Of a DNA stretch of 64,000 bases, positions 42,119 through 53,595 are shown one piece after another. Origin of the DNA: Rhizophagus irregularis (Eukaryota > Glomeromycota > Glomeromycetes > Glomerales > Glomeraceae); NCBI RefSeq assembly GCF_026210795.1, contig NC_089441.1, forward strand, positions 496,001 to 560,000, written 5' to 3'. The notes beneath the pieces are model-generated. The model was not told the DNA's origin and did no database searches. It worked only from the letters and a program-made list of their open reading frames with translations. Every line of letters starts with the position of its first letter. The first letter of the stretch is position 1. The position numbers and the translations under genes are program-made.

Positions 42119-42429
42119 ATCAATGTTGCTGCACCTCAACGTGGTGATCAGGTGACAACAAGTTTTTTAAAAAGACTTGGCTAAGTCAGCAACAAATAGT
42201 AATTACATATTACATAAATCATTAAATCGATTTGTTCACTTTTATTAATTTATTAAATTGATTTCGTTACTAAATAAGTAATTTGATATATCTAATTTTT
42301 TTAAAGCTATTTGATAAAATTTTTAACATTCAAATTTAAACAATGATTTTCTATAATATAAAGAGTACATATTAGAAATTACGCAAAATAGACTATACTA
42401 TAAAAGCATACAACGTTTAAAACTATCAC

Positions 42430-44310
42430 AGCTAAAGTAGAATACCACTAGAGCAGACGGAGCCTAAGAAGTCATTAGCAGAGGAACGGTAGCCGAATTA
42501 TTCTTTCTACCGGTGAAAAAGGGTATAGTCATTGTTATTTAACAGGTCTTTCCGAAGAATTTAATGCATTAATGTCGAATTCAGGTAAAGAAATCATTAC
42601 TCTTATATTCAGAAATTAAGTCGCAAATGTACTGTAGATCAAATCGGAAAATTTCTTTGCCGAAAATTACGTCATAAAAGTGATGATTTTTTTTTTTTTC
42701 ACAAAAAACCAAAATCCTTTTTTTATTCAATCCGAAACGCAGCACTATTTCTTATTAGAGCAATAAAATTATTATTATTTTGATCCTAAAGTAAGTACAA
42801 CGTCCATTTTAGTTGACGAAATAAAAAATTTATTACGGATAAACTTTTCAAATTTTATGTCTTATAATTTAATATAATTAACAACGGGATAACAGTTCTT
42901 GCGGACTTTGCTAGGGAACTCAGTGAACGGAAATAGTTTGAATTTTGAAAGAGATGTTATATAAATATGGTCTTGGCTCCAAAGTTCACGTTTATTCGGC
43001 CATGGTTGATTAAGAAAATACGTTATCAAGGTATAGGATAATCATGACAATTCCTTAGTATTAAACTCTGGTTTTTCAATCTCAGGGATCTATCTTATTT
43101 GCATCACTGAATATAAACAACATAATGATCTCTTGGGATTTATTTCTGGAAAGATGTTAACGCTTTTACCGCTTTATAATTTACTAAAAGGGCATCGGAA
43201 GAAAACTGAGAAGTATCTTACGTTGTTTAAGAGCGTGAAAAAGTTATAAAACAATTGTATAGTTGTTAAAGGAATTTCCCTATAATGTCACTCTAGTGTT
43301 ACAGATTCTTTCTCGTTTATGTAATTTTTATATAACTTGGCACGATCTTTTAATAATAAAACATAATAGTAATCATTATATATGATGGAAATTTGGGAAT
43401 ATGAAATGCCTAATCGTCAAGATTGTCTAATCTATGATTGTAGCCATGAAATAAAATCTAGAATGTTTAAGGTTTGCTTAATTAATTATCATGTTTTTAT
43501 ATCCTGTCGTTAGGATTTGCTTAATTAACTATATGTTTTTTATGCATCATTTCGATATATTGAATTTATAACTTTAATATTTAGGTGAAATGAGAAAGGA
43601 AATAAGGCTCAATAATTTAACATTATGGACAGTGTAACTTTGACAAATATTTCAGAGAGGTTTCCAGCTTGATCTACTAAACCAGATCATCTCTGAGATC
43701 TCAACGAACCGTTACTACCATAGTACCATGATATACTCCATTAAACATGTCTCAAGGAACGGTTTGTGCGTATATCTGTTAAATGACCAGAAAAAATTTT
43801 TTTAGTCGCTTCAAAAAAAAAAAAAAAAGTACCAACACATAAAATTAAAATCATCCCGGAAAAATGATAACTGTAGATCACCAATAATAATGGGCAATAT
43901 TTCTCCTGCTGGACAAGAGAACATCACCATCTACATGAGATCAATCAAAAATTATTAATAATGAAAATAATGCCAATACGAATGTCGATAATGATACTTT
44001 TGTGAAAGAGAATAGTACTCAAACCTGATCAAGAAGAAATTCGTCTAACACAAGCGATCTCCCAATACCAAAAATAAATTTTGAAAGCTATACTTGGGCC
44101 CGACTGAAAAACAATATAATGATATTAACGCTTTAAAGGTAGGTCAAAAAACATGACACAACTAGTTAGGCCAATTTTGAAGAAATTCATGTTATTACAA
44201 TTATGGGTGAGCACATGAGAAGAGGGTAGAAGAAATTATGAATGCATTATACCTTCCGGACTTTAATAAGGATATTTTACGTAAAGGCAATGAAGATATA
44301 AAGTAAGAAT
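42430..44310 (+). pseudogene. Decayed coding-like region of unknown family
   Basis: Base composition is less extreme than around it, and several short stretches read protein-like: TGEKGYSHCYLTGLSEEFNA near 42510, a GSILFASLNINNIMISWDL-like piece near 43088, and RVEEIMNALYLPDFNKDILR near 44222. All are separated by stops and frameshifts. I cannot name the family. It may contain one or more old pseudogenes. Confidence 0.3.
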
Positions 44311-44319
44311 TAAATGGAT

Positions 44320-45520
44320 CGTCATAGTGTGAATTCTTTTTTTGATCACGTGCAACTATTCATGTCATTCCCCGCCACATGACGTTATTATTTTTTTACT
44401 TTCCCTTTTTTTCGAATAAACAATATTTGACCAGAGAAATTAACTTGTGTAACAGAATTTACAATGATCAACCATTTGCGTAAAATGAACATTTTTATTA
44501 ATTTGAACTTTGGAAAAAATCTTGCTTGGATATTATTCTTTATAAATCGGCTGGGAATTACTAAGAATTAAATTATTTATAATTAAAAAATTTCAAAATT
44601 TTGAGAAAATGATTGATTAATCGCCTTTAATCTAATAATAGGATTCCAATCTATTCCTAATTTGTGCGATAATCTAAACCAAAAGTGGAATAATTTAAAA
44701 CCTGTACAACTCCTTAGTGCGGAGTAGTACATGATCGCATTTTCCACCACCTTCTTTGACTTATTTGTCTAAATCTACTTTATTGTTTCGACCATAAAGG
44801 CAAATTGTCATTATTTTTTTTAAAAAAAAATGACCAATTTTGTTAAGTTTTTCTCATAAAAAGTAAGTGCCATTTTTTTACTTTGTCAATTTTACTACTT
44901 TGAACATAAAGGAAGTTACTAATTCGTTTTAGATTTATCTTATTGTTTAGTTTTAGATTTATTTTATTGTTTAGCTCATTAAAGTTATCAGATTATTCAT
45001 TTTTTCCCACAGCCAAAATTAAATTTGGCTGGAATTAAATTAACACTGGCCAAATTTTGGATTTTTGGTACCCGATCAAAAAAAAATTCGGGGTATGGTC
45101 TTAAACATATTTAATTATATTAATTGTTTAACATATAAGTGAAAAAAATGGCTTGCATTTGATTGTTTTCGTAAAATAATAATGAAACTTGTCAAAAGAT
45201 GGAAAGAAGTTATTTCTTACTATCCTCAAAAAGATGGAAAGATGTTATTGCTTACTATCCTCAAACAAAATATCAAACTTCTCCTTAATTTGTAATAAAA
45301 GATGTTTGATATCTCAAAAAAAAAAATCAAACTTTTCCTTAAATTATCATTTTCTTGTCGATTTTGTTGAAGAAAAATTTCTTTACATTCTACTGATGTC
45401 AAACACTTCTCCGTGAACCTATCTAAAATTGTCAAAGAAAAATGTTTGAAGTGAAAAATTTTTATTTTGATTAATCAAAATTTTCCAAAATTGTCGAACA
45501 AAAAAATGATAGGATTCAGT
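44320..45520. other. AT-rich spacer
   Basis: A GGCCA-type foldback is at 45010-45063 (AGCCAAAATTAAATTTGGCT, then GGAATTAAA and CTGGCCAAATTTTGG). Near 45190-45440 there are repeats of CTTACTATCCTCAAAxA and TCAAACTTTTCCTTAA. No gene. Confidence 0.4.
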
Positions 45521-45523
45521 AGT

Positions 45524-45530
45524 TATAAAT
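45524..45530 (+). promoter_or_regulatory. TATA box of the cysteine-rich peptide gene
   Basis: TATAAAT in the context AGTTATAAATACAAGC lies 107-113 bp upstream of the start codon. An A- and C-rich leader (ACAACAAATTACAAATAC) follows, typical of a compact fungal promoter and 5' leader. Confidence 0.6.
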
Positions 45531-45636
45531 ACAAGCTCTATCTCCATAAAATTTTAATCAAAAAAATAAAACAACAAATTACAAATACAATCTACAAATC
45601 AAACCTTTAATTTAAACTCAACAAAAAAATTTAAAC

Positions 45637-45955
45637 ATGCAATTCTCAAAAGTCAGCTTTTTCTTATTCCTATTTACCATCATTACAATCGTTAACGCTA
45701 TACCAAGTAACGATTTACAAAAACGTATCTCATGCAGTTTTGGCGATGCTGGTTGCAGTAAATATCTTTAATTATTTATTATTATAAGTTTTTAAAAGTA
45801 TTTTTTTTTCTTTTTTTTTTGATACTAATCATTCTCATTTAAAATAATTATTAGAGGCCTCATGTTTCAGCAAAAATGGTTGCTGCTGTAATACTTGTAA
45901 TGGAAGTTCTTGCAAAGATATTTGTGATTGCAGTTGTAGTTGCTTTAAAAAATAA
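45637..45955 (+). CDS. Small secreted cysteine-rich peptide, defensin-like
   Basis: Two exons, 45637-45757 and 45855-45955, joined across a 97-bp GT-AG intron with a long poly-T tract, encode 73 residues. Residues 1-21 are a signal peptide (MQFSK, hydrophobic core, VNA) with cleavage likely before IPS. A short propeptide ends in QKR at residue 30, a Kex2-type site. The mature part of about 43 residues holds 12 Cys, at 33, 40, 44, 50, 51, 52, 55, 60, 64, 66, 68 and 70. CxxxC (40-44), GCC (49-51) and CxC (64-66) match the spacing logic of cysteine-stabilised alpha-beta defensins, with additional Cys. The summed exon length is divisible by three and both splice sites are canonical, supporting a working gene. 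It is likely secreted, either antimicrobial or a symbiosis effector; which is inference. It is shorter than the length cut-off used by many gene finders. Confidence 0.85.
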
Positions 45956-46842
45956 CAAATTAAATGTTGTTCAATTTTTATTTTATTATTTTTATTCACA
46001 TCTTTACAATTTCGATATGTTTATTTAATTCATTTGTTTGTCTTTACTTTTTTGTATTAGTTTTTATTTTTTTTCTTTCATAGAAATAGAAATAATGCAA
46101 TGACGCAATTCGCGTGATTCCTCTGAAATGTGTAATTTATAAGTCCAATATGTCATGCTAAAAATAAAATGTTAATAAATCTAAATTTTTGAAATTCTAC
46201 GCTTATTAAGGTCATCAATTACTATTCATTATTCTGCTGCTTTTGTGAATCTAAATCCCATGACGATTACTGCGCTGTAAATTATTTCATAAAAAAATAA
46301 ATCGGATACATTTATACATTTATTTTATTCGTAAAAATTAATAAAGATATATAACATATAATTTTCTTTTTAATTATTATTACATTTTTTTTTGCTTTGC
46401 TTGAAAATTTAAATCAATCGTATTTATTCCATATTAAAGATCAATTTCTATAACAAGTACTTAATAATTTTTTTTTAAATGAACTGAAAATTGATTGTGA
46501 TGAAATATGTATATAAAAAATTCTATAAATTCTGATAAATTAGTAAACATATATATTTTTTCTCCACAAATACACTTAGTTATTATAGATTAAAAACGCT
46601 CCACGAAAAAAAAATTGAATAAAACAATAATAATTATTAACAGCAGGTTAAATTCGATCATAAAGCAATCAATGTGACTAACATTACAAACAGCTTGCTA
46701 CATATTTTAAAATTTTATTAATTCCCATTCTTAGATAAAGTTTTGGCTATATTCTATTGACCAAAAACTTTTAAATTATATAAATTGCAAAAAGATAATT
46801 TGTAAAAAAGAATAACGTCACATTTTATGATAAAGTACTCCG
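45956..46842. other. 3' flank and AT-rich spacer
   Basis: No coding signal. Confidence 0.4.
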
Positions 46843-47135
46843 GCCCTGCCACAAAGGGACTTCCTAAGAAGCGCACTATGCTCCGCCCGTGAAAATCACG
46901 CATAGCACCATGCCGGACCACAACCAACCGGTCCTATCGCAGGACTGCAGCAAAGGCTGGTACCCACGAGCTTACTAAAAGTAAGCGTCTATGCTCCAAC
47001 CCTCGCATAGTACTATACCGCTCCAAAAATATTCCCAACCAGCCCTACTGTGAGACTGCAGCGAAGCTGGTACCCACAGGCTTACAAAGTAAGCATGCTA
47101 TGCTCCCGCCCATGCATAGCATCATGCTGCTCCAA
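46843..47135. repeat. GC-rich tandem repeat island (~110-bp unit, 2.5 copies)
   Basis: Units share ACTATGCTCC-GCCC-TGCATAGCA palindromes, AACCGGTCCTATCGCAGGAC or AACCAGCCCTACTGTGAGAC, CTGCAGC-AAGCTGGTACCCAC and GCTTAC-AAAGTAAGC. The palindrome GCATGCTATGCTCCCGCCC-ATGCATAGCATCATGC is the clearest. Composition is far more GC-rich than the rest of the window. I find no convincing tRNA box A/B, so a SINE origin is not shown. Confidence 0.7.
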
Positions 47136-47189
47136 AAAAAAATACTCTTCTTACTTGAAAGCTCACTTAACATAATTTGTTTAGATAGT

Positions 47190-47512
47190 TAAGCTTGGAG
47201 ACGAAAAAAAGTGTAATAAGATTGATATGAACGAGGCTGAATAGAAAAGGAAGAAATTGAAGGAAAGAGAGGAAGAAGGAGGAGACAAAAGAGTGGGGAA
47301 AGAACAAAGAGAAAAGTAGAAAGAGTGAGAAGAGAGAGAGAAGAAGGAAAAGAACGAAGGGAAGGAAAAGAAGGAGGAAAAGGGAAAAAGAGGAACGAAG
47401 AGAGGAAGTGAGATAGGGAACGGAAAAAAGCGTGAAAACAGACGGAAAGAACAGAAAGAAGAGAGGGAACGGCAAAAGTAAGAGAGAAGAAGAACGAGAG
47501 GGAAGTGTAAGT
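47190..47512 (+). repeat. Purine tract (GGAAAGAAxAAG)n
   Basis: More than 300 bases with almost only A and G on the + strand, an imperfect GAA/GGAAAG repeat with isolated CGA triplets. Minus-strand frames of Leu, Phe and Ser are composition artefacts. It directly follows the GC-rich repeat island. Confidence 0.75.
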
Positions 47513-48752
47513 TAGTCAAAAATTTTTTGGGTGATTATTCTATTTGTCGTACTTCATAATCATTTGTCATTTATGTCATCATTTTGATTTGTTGACATCT
47601 TATCACGTGATTTTAATCGACGAAAATAACAAAATTAAAGTATAATGTAGGCCAGAATTATAGTGCTGGCCAACATTAATCTCAAATGAGGGCCGTTTGA
47701 ATCATTTATTATTTCAAGTCATTTTCTACACTGCTTTTGAGAATAACACGATTCTGTTTGTTTTCTAAAGGTTTTTAACGAGCAGCAAAGTTGTAAGAAA
47801 TAATTTAGTTTTGGAAAACTTCATTTATATTTTTATATTTTTTTAATATTTAAAAGAATTTTGCAGTAGGTAACAGCGAAATTTATCATTGTTATTAAAA
47901 ATAAGTATTAACTCTTAATATTTATTTTAAATATGAGAATGGCATGATTTGTTACAAAAGTAATTTTTTTGATAAATAATTAGTATACTACAAAATAATT
48001 AATTTAGTTCTAATTATATATTTCATATATTAATTTTAATAAACGTTTTATATCATATTTTGTCTTTTACTATAAATTTGCATTACTAAATATTTATTTA
48101 CTATACCTAACTAGCATTTGTGTTACCGGAATTGGATAATAAATTTCCAACGTTTTCTTTGGAATATTTTGATTTAATAGGATAATTTTGATTTTCTTTA
48201 AATAAATAGAATGATAAAAGTAATGTTAAAATGGGACAAAAAAATAGTAAAAAATTTTTATTATGATTATAAATTGTTAGGGATAACTTTTATTTTATTT
48301 CTTGAAAAAATACTTGTCTTTGAAAGTTTCTGGAACATTTGAGCAAATTTGGTGTTCATTAAATCCATATATTTTGTCTGGTAGGAAATTAAATCTGATT
48401 AATATATATTATCATATAAATAGAATTTGTTTTAATTGATTTAGCATATATATATTGGAAGCTGATATTTAACCCTTCAAGTTTTGATACATCCTCATAT
48501 TTTGATCTCTTTTTGTTTATAATCCTATAATTAAATTAATATTAATATAAATTTAAATAAAATAAAAATCTTAAATAATTAAACTTACATTCTTAACTAT
48601 AAATTTTATAAAGCGATCATTAGACAAAATTTTTTTAACATATGGGTCCTGCTGATAAGCTGATTTTAAATTCCTAACATTCACAATTTATTATCTTTTT
48701 TTATTACTTTTTTTGGTTGGATATAATAATTTTGCAATAATTTGAATAATGG
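47513..48752. other. AT-rich spacer
   Basis: It contains a GGCCAGAATTATAGTGCTGGCC hairpin at about 47650-47671, given here as GGCCAG and CTGGCC arms. No gene. Confidence 0.4.
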
Positions 48753-48889
48753 TGTAGTTAGCCGAAAAATTCAGCCGAAGGCGAAGTAAATTTTCGGCTA
48801 GCCGTAAATAGTAGTGGTCGAATGAACTCGGCTGGGTGTTGTTTAGCCGAAAATTTACTGCGCCTTCGGCTGAATTTTTCGGCACTACA
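48753..48889. mobile_element. 137-bp foldback MITE (TGTAGT...AGCCGAAAAATTCAGCC)
   Basis: Arms of about 45 bp start TGTAGTTAGCCGAAAAATTC and TGTAGTGCCGAAAAATTCAG (right arm inverted) and continue through GCCGAAGGCG and AGTAAATTTTCGGCTA. The loop is about 45 bp. Arm identity is above 90% by eye. It sits 70 bp from the MULE. Confidence 0.8.
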
Positions 48890-48958
48890 ATATTATATAA
48901 TTTTGATGTAATAACTAATATTTTTTATTAATATTTAATAATATTTAATAATTTTAAA

Positions 48959-50146
48959 GGGTTTTGTTTTTTATCGCACCCGCGATATGTCGCAAGGGCA
49001 TGCGCCTCCTAATTTTATTGGCGAAAAATTTTTTTGTGGCGCGTCAAATTTCAATTGTAACACGATCTTAAAAAATTTTTTTTTAAAAAATTCTTCGATC
49101 TGTTTTGGTTTCTTTGTCCCTACCCTTTAATAAAAACAAACCTTTACATTTCTTTTCTAATTACGTTTTCATTAAAAACATTGTTTATCATGTTTATATT
49201 CGATGGTTGGTTTCTTTTTTCTTCTTTTTTGTCTTGTTTTGAAAACTACACTAAAGGTTTTTTTTTCTTTTTTCAGGTCCTTTGCGTTGTGGATTTTGAC
49301 GTTAATATCATTTGAAAAGAGACTTTTCGTTCTTTAAAGACTCGGTAGGTGAAGTTTAATACACCGTGTTTAATAACCTTAAAAACACTATTAACGATTT
49401 TTTTTTTTACTTTAGATTCTTTCACTTTAGATTCTTTTCACAACGGAAGTTTAATGTCAATTTCGTTACTCTTCCTTCTTCTCATTTGGAAAAAATATTG
49501 GTAAGTGTCGGTTATATAGACTATGAACTAATTTAAACGGCCTCTTCAAAGTTTTTGTATATGTATTAACCTCTTGTAAACAATATTAACCAATTTTCTT
49601 CTTTTTTTTAGGTTCTTTAATTTGATTTCCTTTCTAAAGAAGACCTCTTACTTTCCACTTTGGCGAAGTCTCGGTAGGTGTTATTCAGGTTGTTGGTGTA
49701 CGCGAAGCTTTTAGAAACAACACTAACAGGTGTTTTTTCTTTTTTTTTAGGTTTTTTTTCGTTGTAAAAGCTAAGATTTACCGCCAATTGTGTTTTTTTT
49801 CATTTCGGTAGGTGTTATATAGGTTAATGGTGCATGTAATAACCTGTTATAAATGATATTAATGAGTTTTTTTCTTTTTTTAGGTTCTTTCACGTTGTTA
49901 AAGCCAAACTTTAAAGCTGATCTCATTTTTAAGGTACCTTTGTTACCTTTCACTTCGGTAGGTGTTATATGGGCTAATGGTGTATGTAATAACCTATTAT
50001 AAATGATAATATTAATGAGTTTTTTTTTCTTTTTTTAGGTTTTTTTCACGTTGTTAAAGCCAAACTTTAAAACTGATCCCATTTCTAAGGTACCTTTGTT
50101 ACCTTTCACTTCGGTAGGTGTTATATGGGCTAATGGTGTATGTACT
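48959..50146 (+). repeat. Left TIR of the MULE, built of exon/intron-like modules
   Basis: Mirrors 53596-54776. Reading inward on + there are six or more modules, each a polypyrimidine tract ending AG, a block, and a GTAGGTG or GTAAGTG sequence. The blocks are 49277-49344, 49431-49500, 49612-49673, 49751-49807, 49884-49957 and 50039-50113. The last three are tandem variants with CGTTGTTAAAGCCAAACTTT and GGTACCTTTGTTACCTTTCA. The outer 100 bp hold TATCGCACCCGCGATATGTC and a GGCGCGTC motif. Confidence 0.85.
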
Positions 50147-50192
50147 ATATAGTAGTCTTTAAAATGAATTAATGGTTTTTTTTCTTTTTTAG

Positions 50193-50282
50193 ATTCATAC
50201 GGATGTAATTCACCCGACAATGATGATACAGCAAGTGTAACAAGTACGACTAGTGAACATGAAAAATGCACATGGAAACTCT
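50193..50282 (+). CDS. Short terminal coding-like exon inside the MULE (+ strand)
   Basis: After an acceptor (TTTTCTTTTTTAG at 50180-50192) a frame reads DSYGCNSPDNDDTASVTSTT then SEHEKCTWKL and stops at 50282. Composition and absence of early stops suggest coding. It follows the left TIR, whose modules would form its leader, and converges with the transposase gene. Upstream blocks are not all open in the phase this exon needs, so how it starts is unclear. It may be a captured host exon. Confidence 0.4.
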
Positions 50283-50414
50283 GATGTCTTCTATTTCGGA
50301 GATAATAAATAGATTAGTGGTGTATGTATATCTTTGGGAAGTATTAGTGAAGATTTAATTAGGAGGCTTAATAAACTTTATTGTCAAATTTAAAGATACT
50401 TTAGCATTTGATAA

Positions 50415-52834
50415 CTATCTTAAAATATTACAATTTCGCTTATTATGACCCATATCACCACAATTTCCACATTTATATTGTTTACTATTTACTGAAGTCG
50501 TAGCCTTTTCTTTTTCATGGCTTGCTTTAATTCGTTTTGTACCCTTCGGGCGTCCTTTAGACCTGGTTTGTTTATTAGGATTATTGAGAATAAAAGGAAA
50601 ATTTTCCTTATCAGATTCATCATCTTTTGTATCTTCTAATTCGATATTTTCATTTTGTTCTTCATCTTGTTCTTCATCAACATCTTTTAAGTAATTCTCC
50701 AAAATATGTATTATACGTATATCCCTTTTACTAACAGCTTTCATAGTAGCTTTATGTGATAAGCCAGCAATTTTACCATATAATTGTATGTCTGTAAGTT
50801 GTTCATGCCGAGTAATAAATTCTTGTGATGTTTTGCAAATTGCAGTTAAAAATGGAACATTATGTTGAGGAATAAGAGGTGTAATCTCATTTTCAAATTT
50901 GCTAGCAACTAAAAATTGCTCTTTACTAGGATCTTTATCTCTATAATACCATCGTGAAGGAATAAGTCTTAAATGGAATCTTGCTGCAGGACTACGAAGC
51001 ATTATTTGAAAATAATGCCTGCAAATAATTCCTCGATTAATAAGAGATAGACAAGAGCAATAATGAGATCCATTTATTAATAAGATAATAAAATGTTTCT
51101 CAACAAGTTTGTTTTCAACATTTACAGCCCACATAGATGAAATTTGATCTTTATTAATGTTGGAAATCATACATGCTGCAGTTATTTGACGAGCATCAGA
51201 TACATCTTCCAAATATTGACCTAATAAGAGATCATACTGCAAACACATGTAATAGCAATGTTAAATCAAGTAAAATACAAACATAATAAGTATACAATTA
51301 TTATTGTAATATATACTTTATCAAATTCATCAATTACTTCTTGGGTAACTTGTACAGCATTATAAAAAACACACTGACGAATTTCATCTCTTTGAAGTTC
51401 TAATATGGCAGGAGGCAAATATTCTTCAAGTTTTTGGTTAATAGAAGTAAACATGAACGCAGCAGTGGAAATCTGAGTAGGCATACAGGGAATAGCAGCT
51501 TTCCATAACACAAGTTGATATTTTTTGTTTTCTGCCATTTGTCTTCTCTCTATTACATCCCCAAGTTCACATAAAGAAATATTAGAGTTAAAAATATAAC
51601 TTTTAATCCATGCATTAATGCTTTCTACAGGAGAAGATGCATGGAGTCCTGCAGTAAATTGGTGACATGTCCAAGGATGAGCCCATGATTCTTTAGTATT
51701 ATAAAGAGTATTTATCAAATATTGCTGTATTTCAGGATATTGAGTAATTAATTTTCTCCATTCTGATTCAAAGGAAAGTGTGTTTAGTGTATTACGTACA
51801 GCATGAAATTTTGTAAAAAACTCTTGAAATTTATTTCCAATTAGTTTTTGAACCTTTTTAATCAAATTTTGGCTAATATGAAAAGTGCAATGCATCGGGT
51901 ATGTGGTAGGAAATGTAGACCTAATCGCAGCATGTACAGCTGGATCTGCATCTGTCATTATTACTTGTGGATACACATTATTTGTTGCTAAATTGAGTTG
52001 TTCAAATGACCATTCATGTGATTCTTTTGTTTCATCAATTAATAATGCTTGTGCAACAAGTCTTACATTCCGATTTTCATCAAGAATAATAAATAAACTT
52101 AAAGCCATCTCATACCTATTGGTTTTACAAGTTACATCTTGTACCACAATATCTGAATACCGATACCATAATTCTAACTGAGATGGCGTCATCCAGAATA
52201 AATGTGTAAGAGTATTATTATTATCAAATTTGATCGCAACCTTCCACATTGGATTATTTTGTGATAATTCAAGTAATTTCGTATACAATTTAGCTGCATC
52301 ATTACTATCATCTTTATTTTGTGGACGAAAATGTTGAATTGCTTTATACAAATCATTATCATAAATTATTTGTCCTGGGAACTTTGCTTCAAGATATTGT
52401 CTTTGTGTAGCAGCTCCCATTCTGCATTTAATAGTAAGAAATTCAATCTCCTTCATAATTTCAGGAGGTATGTATTTGTTATCTCCAAATTGAATGATAT
52501 TAGGATTAAGATTATGTGAATGGATATCATGAAGTGTTGTAATATAAACATATTTAAAAGGATTTTTAGAGGTAGGTTCTGATAAATTAATATGCCAAGC
52601 ACAGCCTAGACGTTTTGTTGTTGTCTCTTTATTGGATTTTGTAACATAATTACCATGATGTTCACATTGTGCAGTACGTCTACGAAAAGTTCCATCAGAT
52701 TTTTTCTCAACACGACTATATATGATATTAAACCCTTGCTGCTTTGCCCGACTTTCAATAGTTTCAAATGCTTGCTTCCAAGTGGTGAAAGCCTTTCCTT
52801 GATACAAAACTGGTTCAGAGTTTTCTTGTTGCAT
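50415..52834 (-). CDS. MULE transposase
   Basis: Two exons: 52834 down to 51317, then 51236 down to 50415, across an 80-bp GT-AG intron in phase 0; about 779 residues. The start is the Met in MQQENSEPVLYQGKAF. Residues 1-110 resemble a FAR1/WRKY-GCM1 zinc DNA-binding domain (QC at 57, GC at 78, IHSH at about 105). The DDE core has D233 (VQDVTCKTNRYEM), D295/D297 (IMTDADPAV) followed by CTFH at 316-319, and E404 (SPVESIN). A SWIM zinc finger follows (YCSC at about 566-568, CRH at about 578-580), then a basic GRPKGTKR stretch and a CCHC knuckle (CGNCGDMGHNKRNC) at the C-terminus. This domain order is standard for MULE transposases, which cut and paste at the TIRs. No stop or frameshift is seen. 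The right TIR would supply promoter and leader. Confidence 0.92.
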
Positions 52835-53367
52835 TGTAGTAAACAAAGGTATAAGGTGTGTAAAAAGCAAAAAAAAATAAAGGGACGTACAAAAAAATTA
52901 GGTAAACAAATAGTAACTTTTGTGTTACAATCACAATTCATATATTTACTAGCCAATAAAATTAAGCATTGTCCGCACACTAATATTTTCGTTTATTCAG
53001 AACTAAAACCAAGTTAATGACATTTATAAAAGCAATAACATATACTATTAGTCCTATCAACACTTTACCGAAAATGAAAAGTCTTTTTTTAACAAGATTT
53101 AAAATTAAAATTAAGCTTCTGCAATAAAAGAAGTCTTTTAATATAATATTTACCAACTCTCTATCAAAATAAAAAGACAATACCATCAAGAAAGTAAGAA
53201 AAGTAAGGATTAATCATTAATTATTAGACCTTTTCTATATAAGAATTTTATGTGTATGTAATTAATTACTTTATTAAAAAAATTGTTAAGCATCCTGGTT
53301 CCTAATTTATATACTTTAATCATTTCCAAAGGCTGTTTCATACACCATTAGCCCATATAACACCTAC

Positions 53368-53542
53368 CGAAGTAAAAAATAACAAAGGTACCAAAAAAAT
53401 GGAGAAAAAAGGATTTATACCATTTATCCTGGTAGAGCGTTAGAATTTTTCCGCCAAACAATTTCTACTAGTCCTTTATTACCTGGTATGTTTCGTCCGA
53501 CGGTATCAGCTTTAAAGTTTGGCTTTAACAACGTGAAAACCC
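53368..53542 (-). other. Extra inner module of the MULE's transposase-side leader
   Basis: An additional module absent from the left TIR, bounded on the minus strand by TTTTTCTTTTTTTAG and by CTTCG-GTAGGTG. One frame is open on each strand: minus LLKPNFKADTVGRNIPGNKG and on to a stop, plus IYTIYPGRALEFFRQTISTS followed by LLPGMFRPTVSALKFGF and on to a stop at about 53568. I cannot decide which, if either, is translated. Confidence 0.45.
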
Positions 53543-53595
53543 CTAAAAAAAGAAAAAAAACTCATTAATATTATCATTTATAATAGGTTATTACA

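Noticed and set aside
41762-42147. Open frames on both strands (Lys/Gly/Arg-rich and Phe/Pro/Leu-rich)
   Set aside because: Composition artefact of the CCCTTTCGTTT tract; overlapping open frames on both strands exclude a normal gene.
46843-47135. tRNA gene or tRNA-derived SINE
   Set aside because: No cloverleaf and no convincing box A/box B found in the GC-rich units.
47167-47519. Minus-strand Leu/Phe/Ser-rich frames in two phases
   Set aside because: Generated by the purine tract at 47190-47512.
51885-53017. Plus-strand and second minus-strand frames across the MULE transposase
   Set aside because: Antisense or shifted shadows of a transposase with clear DDE, SWIM and CCHC motifs.
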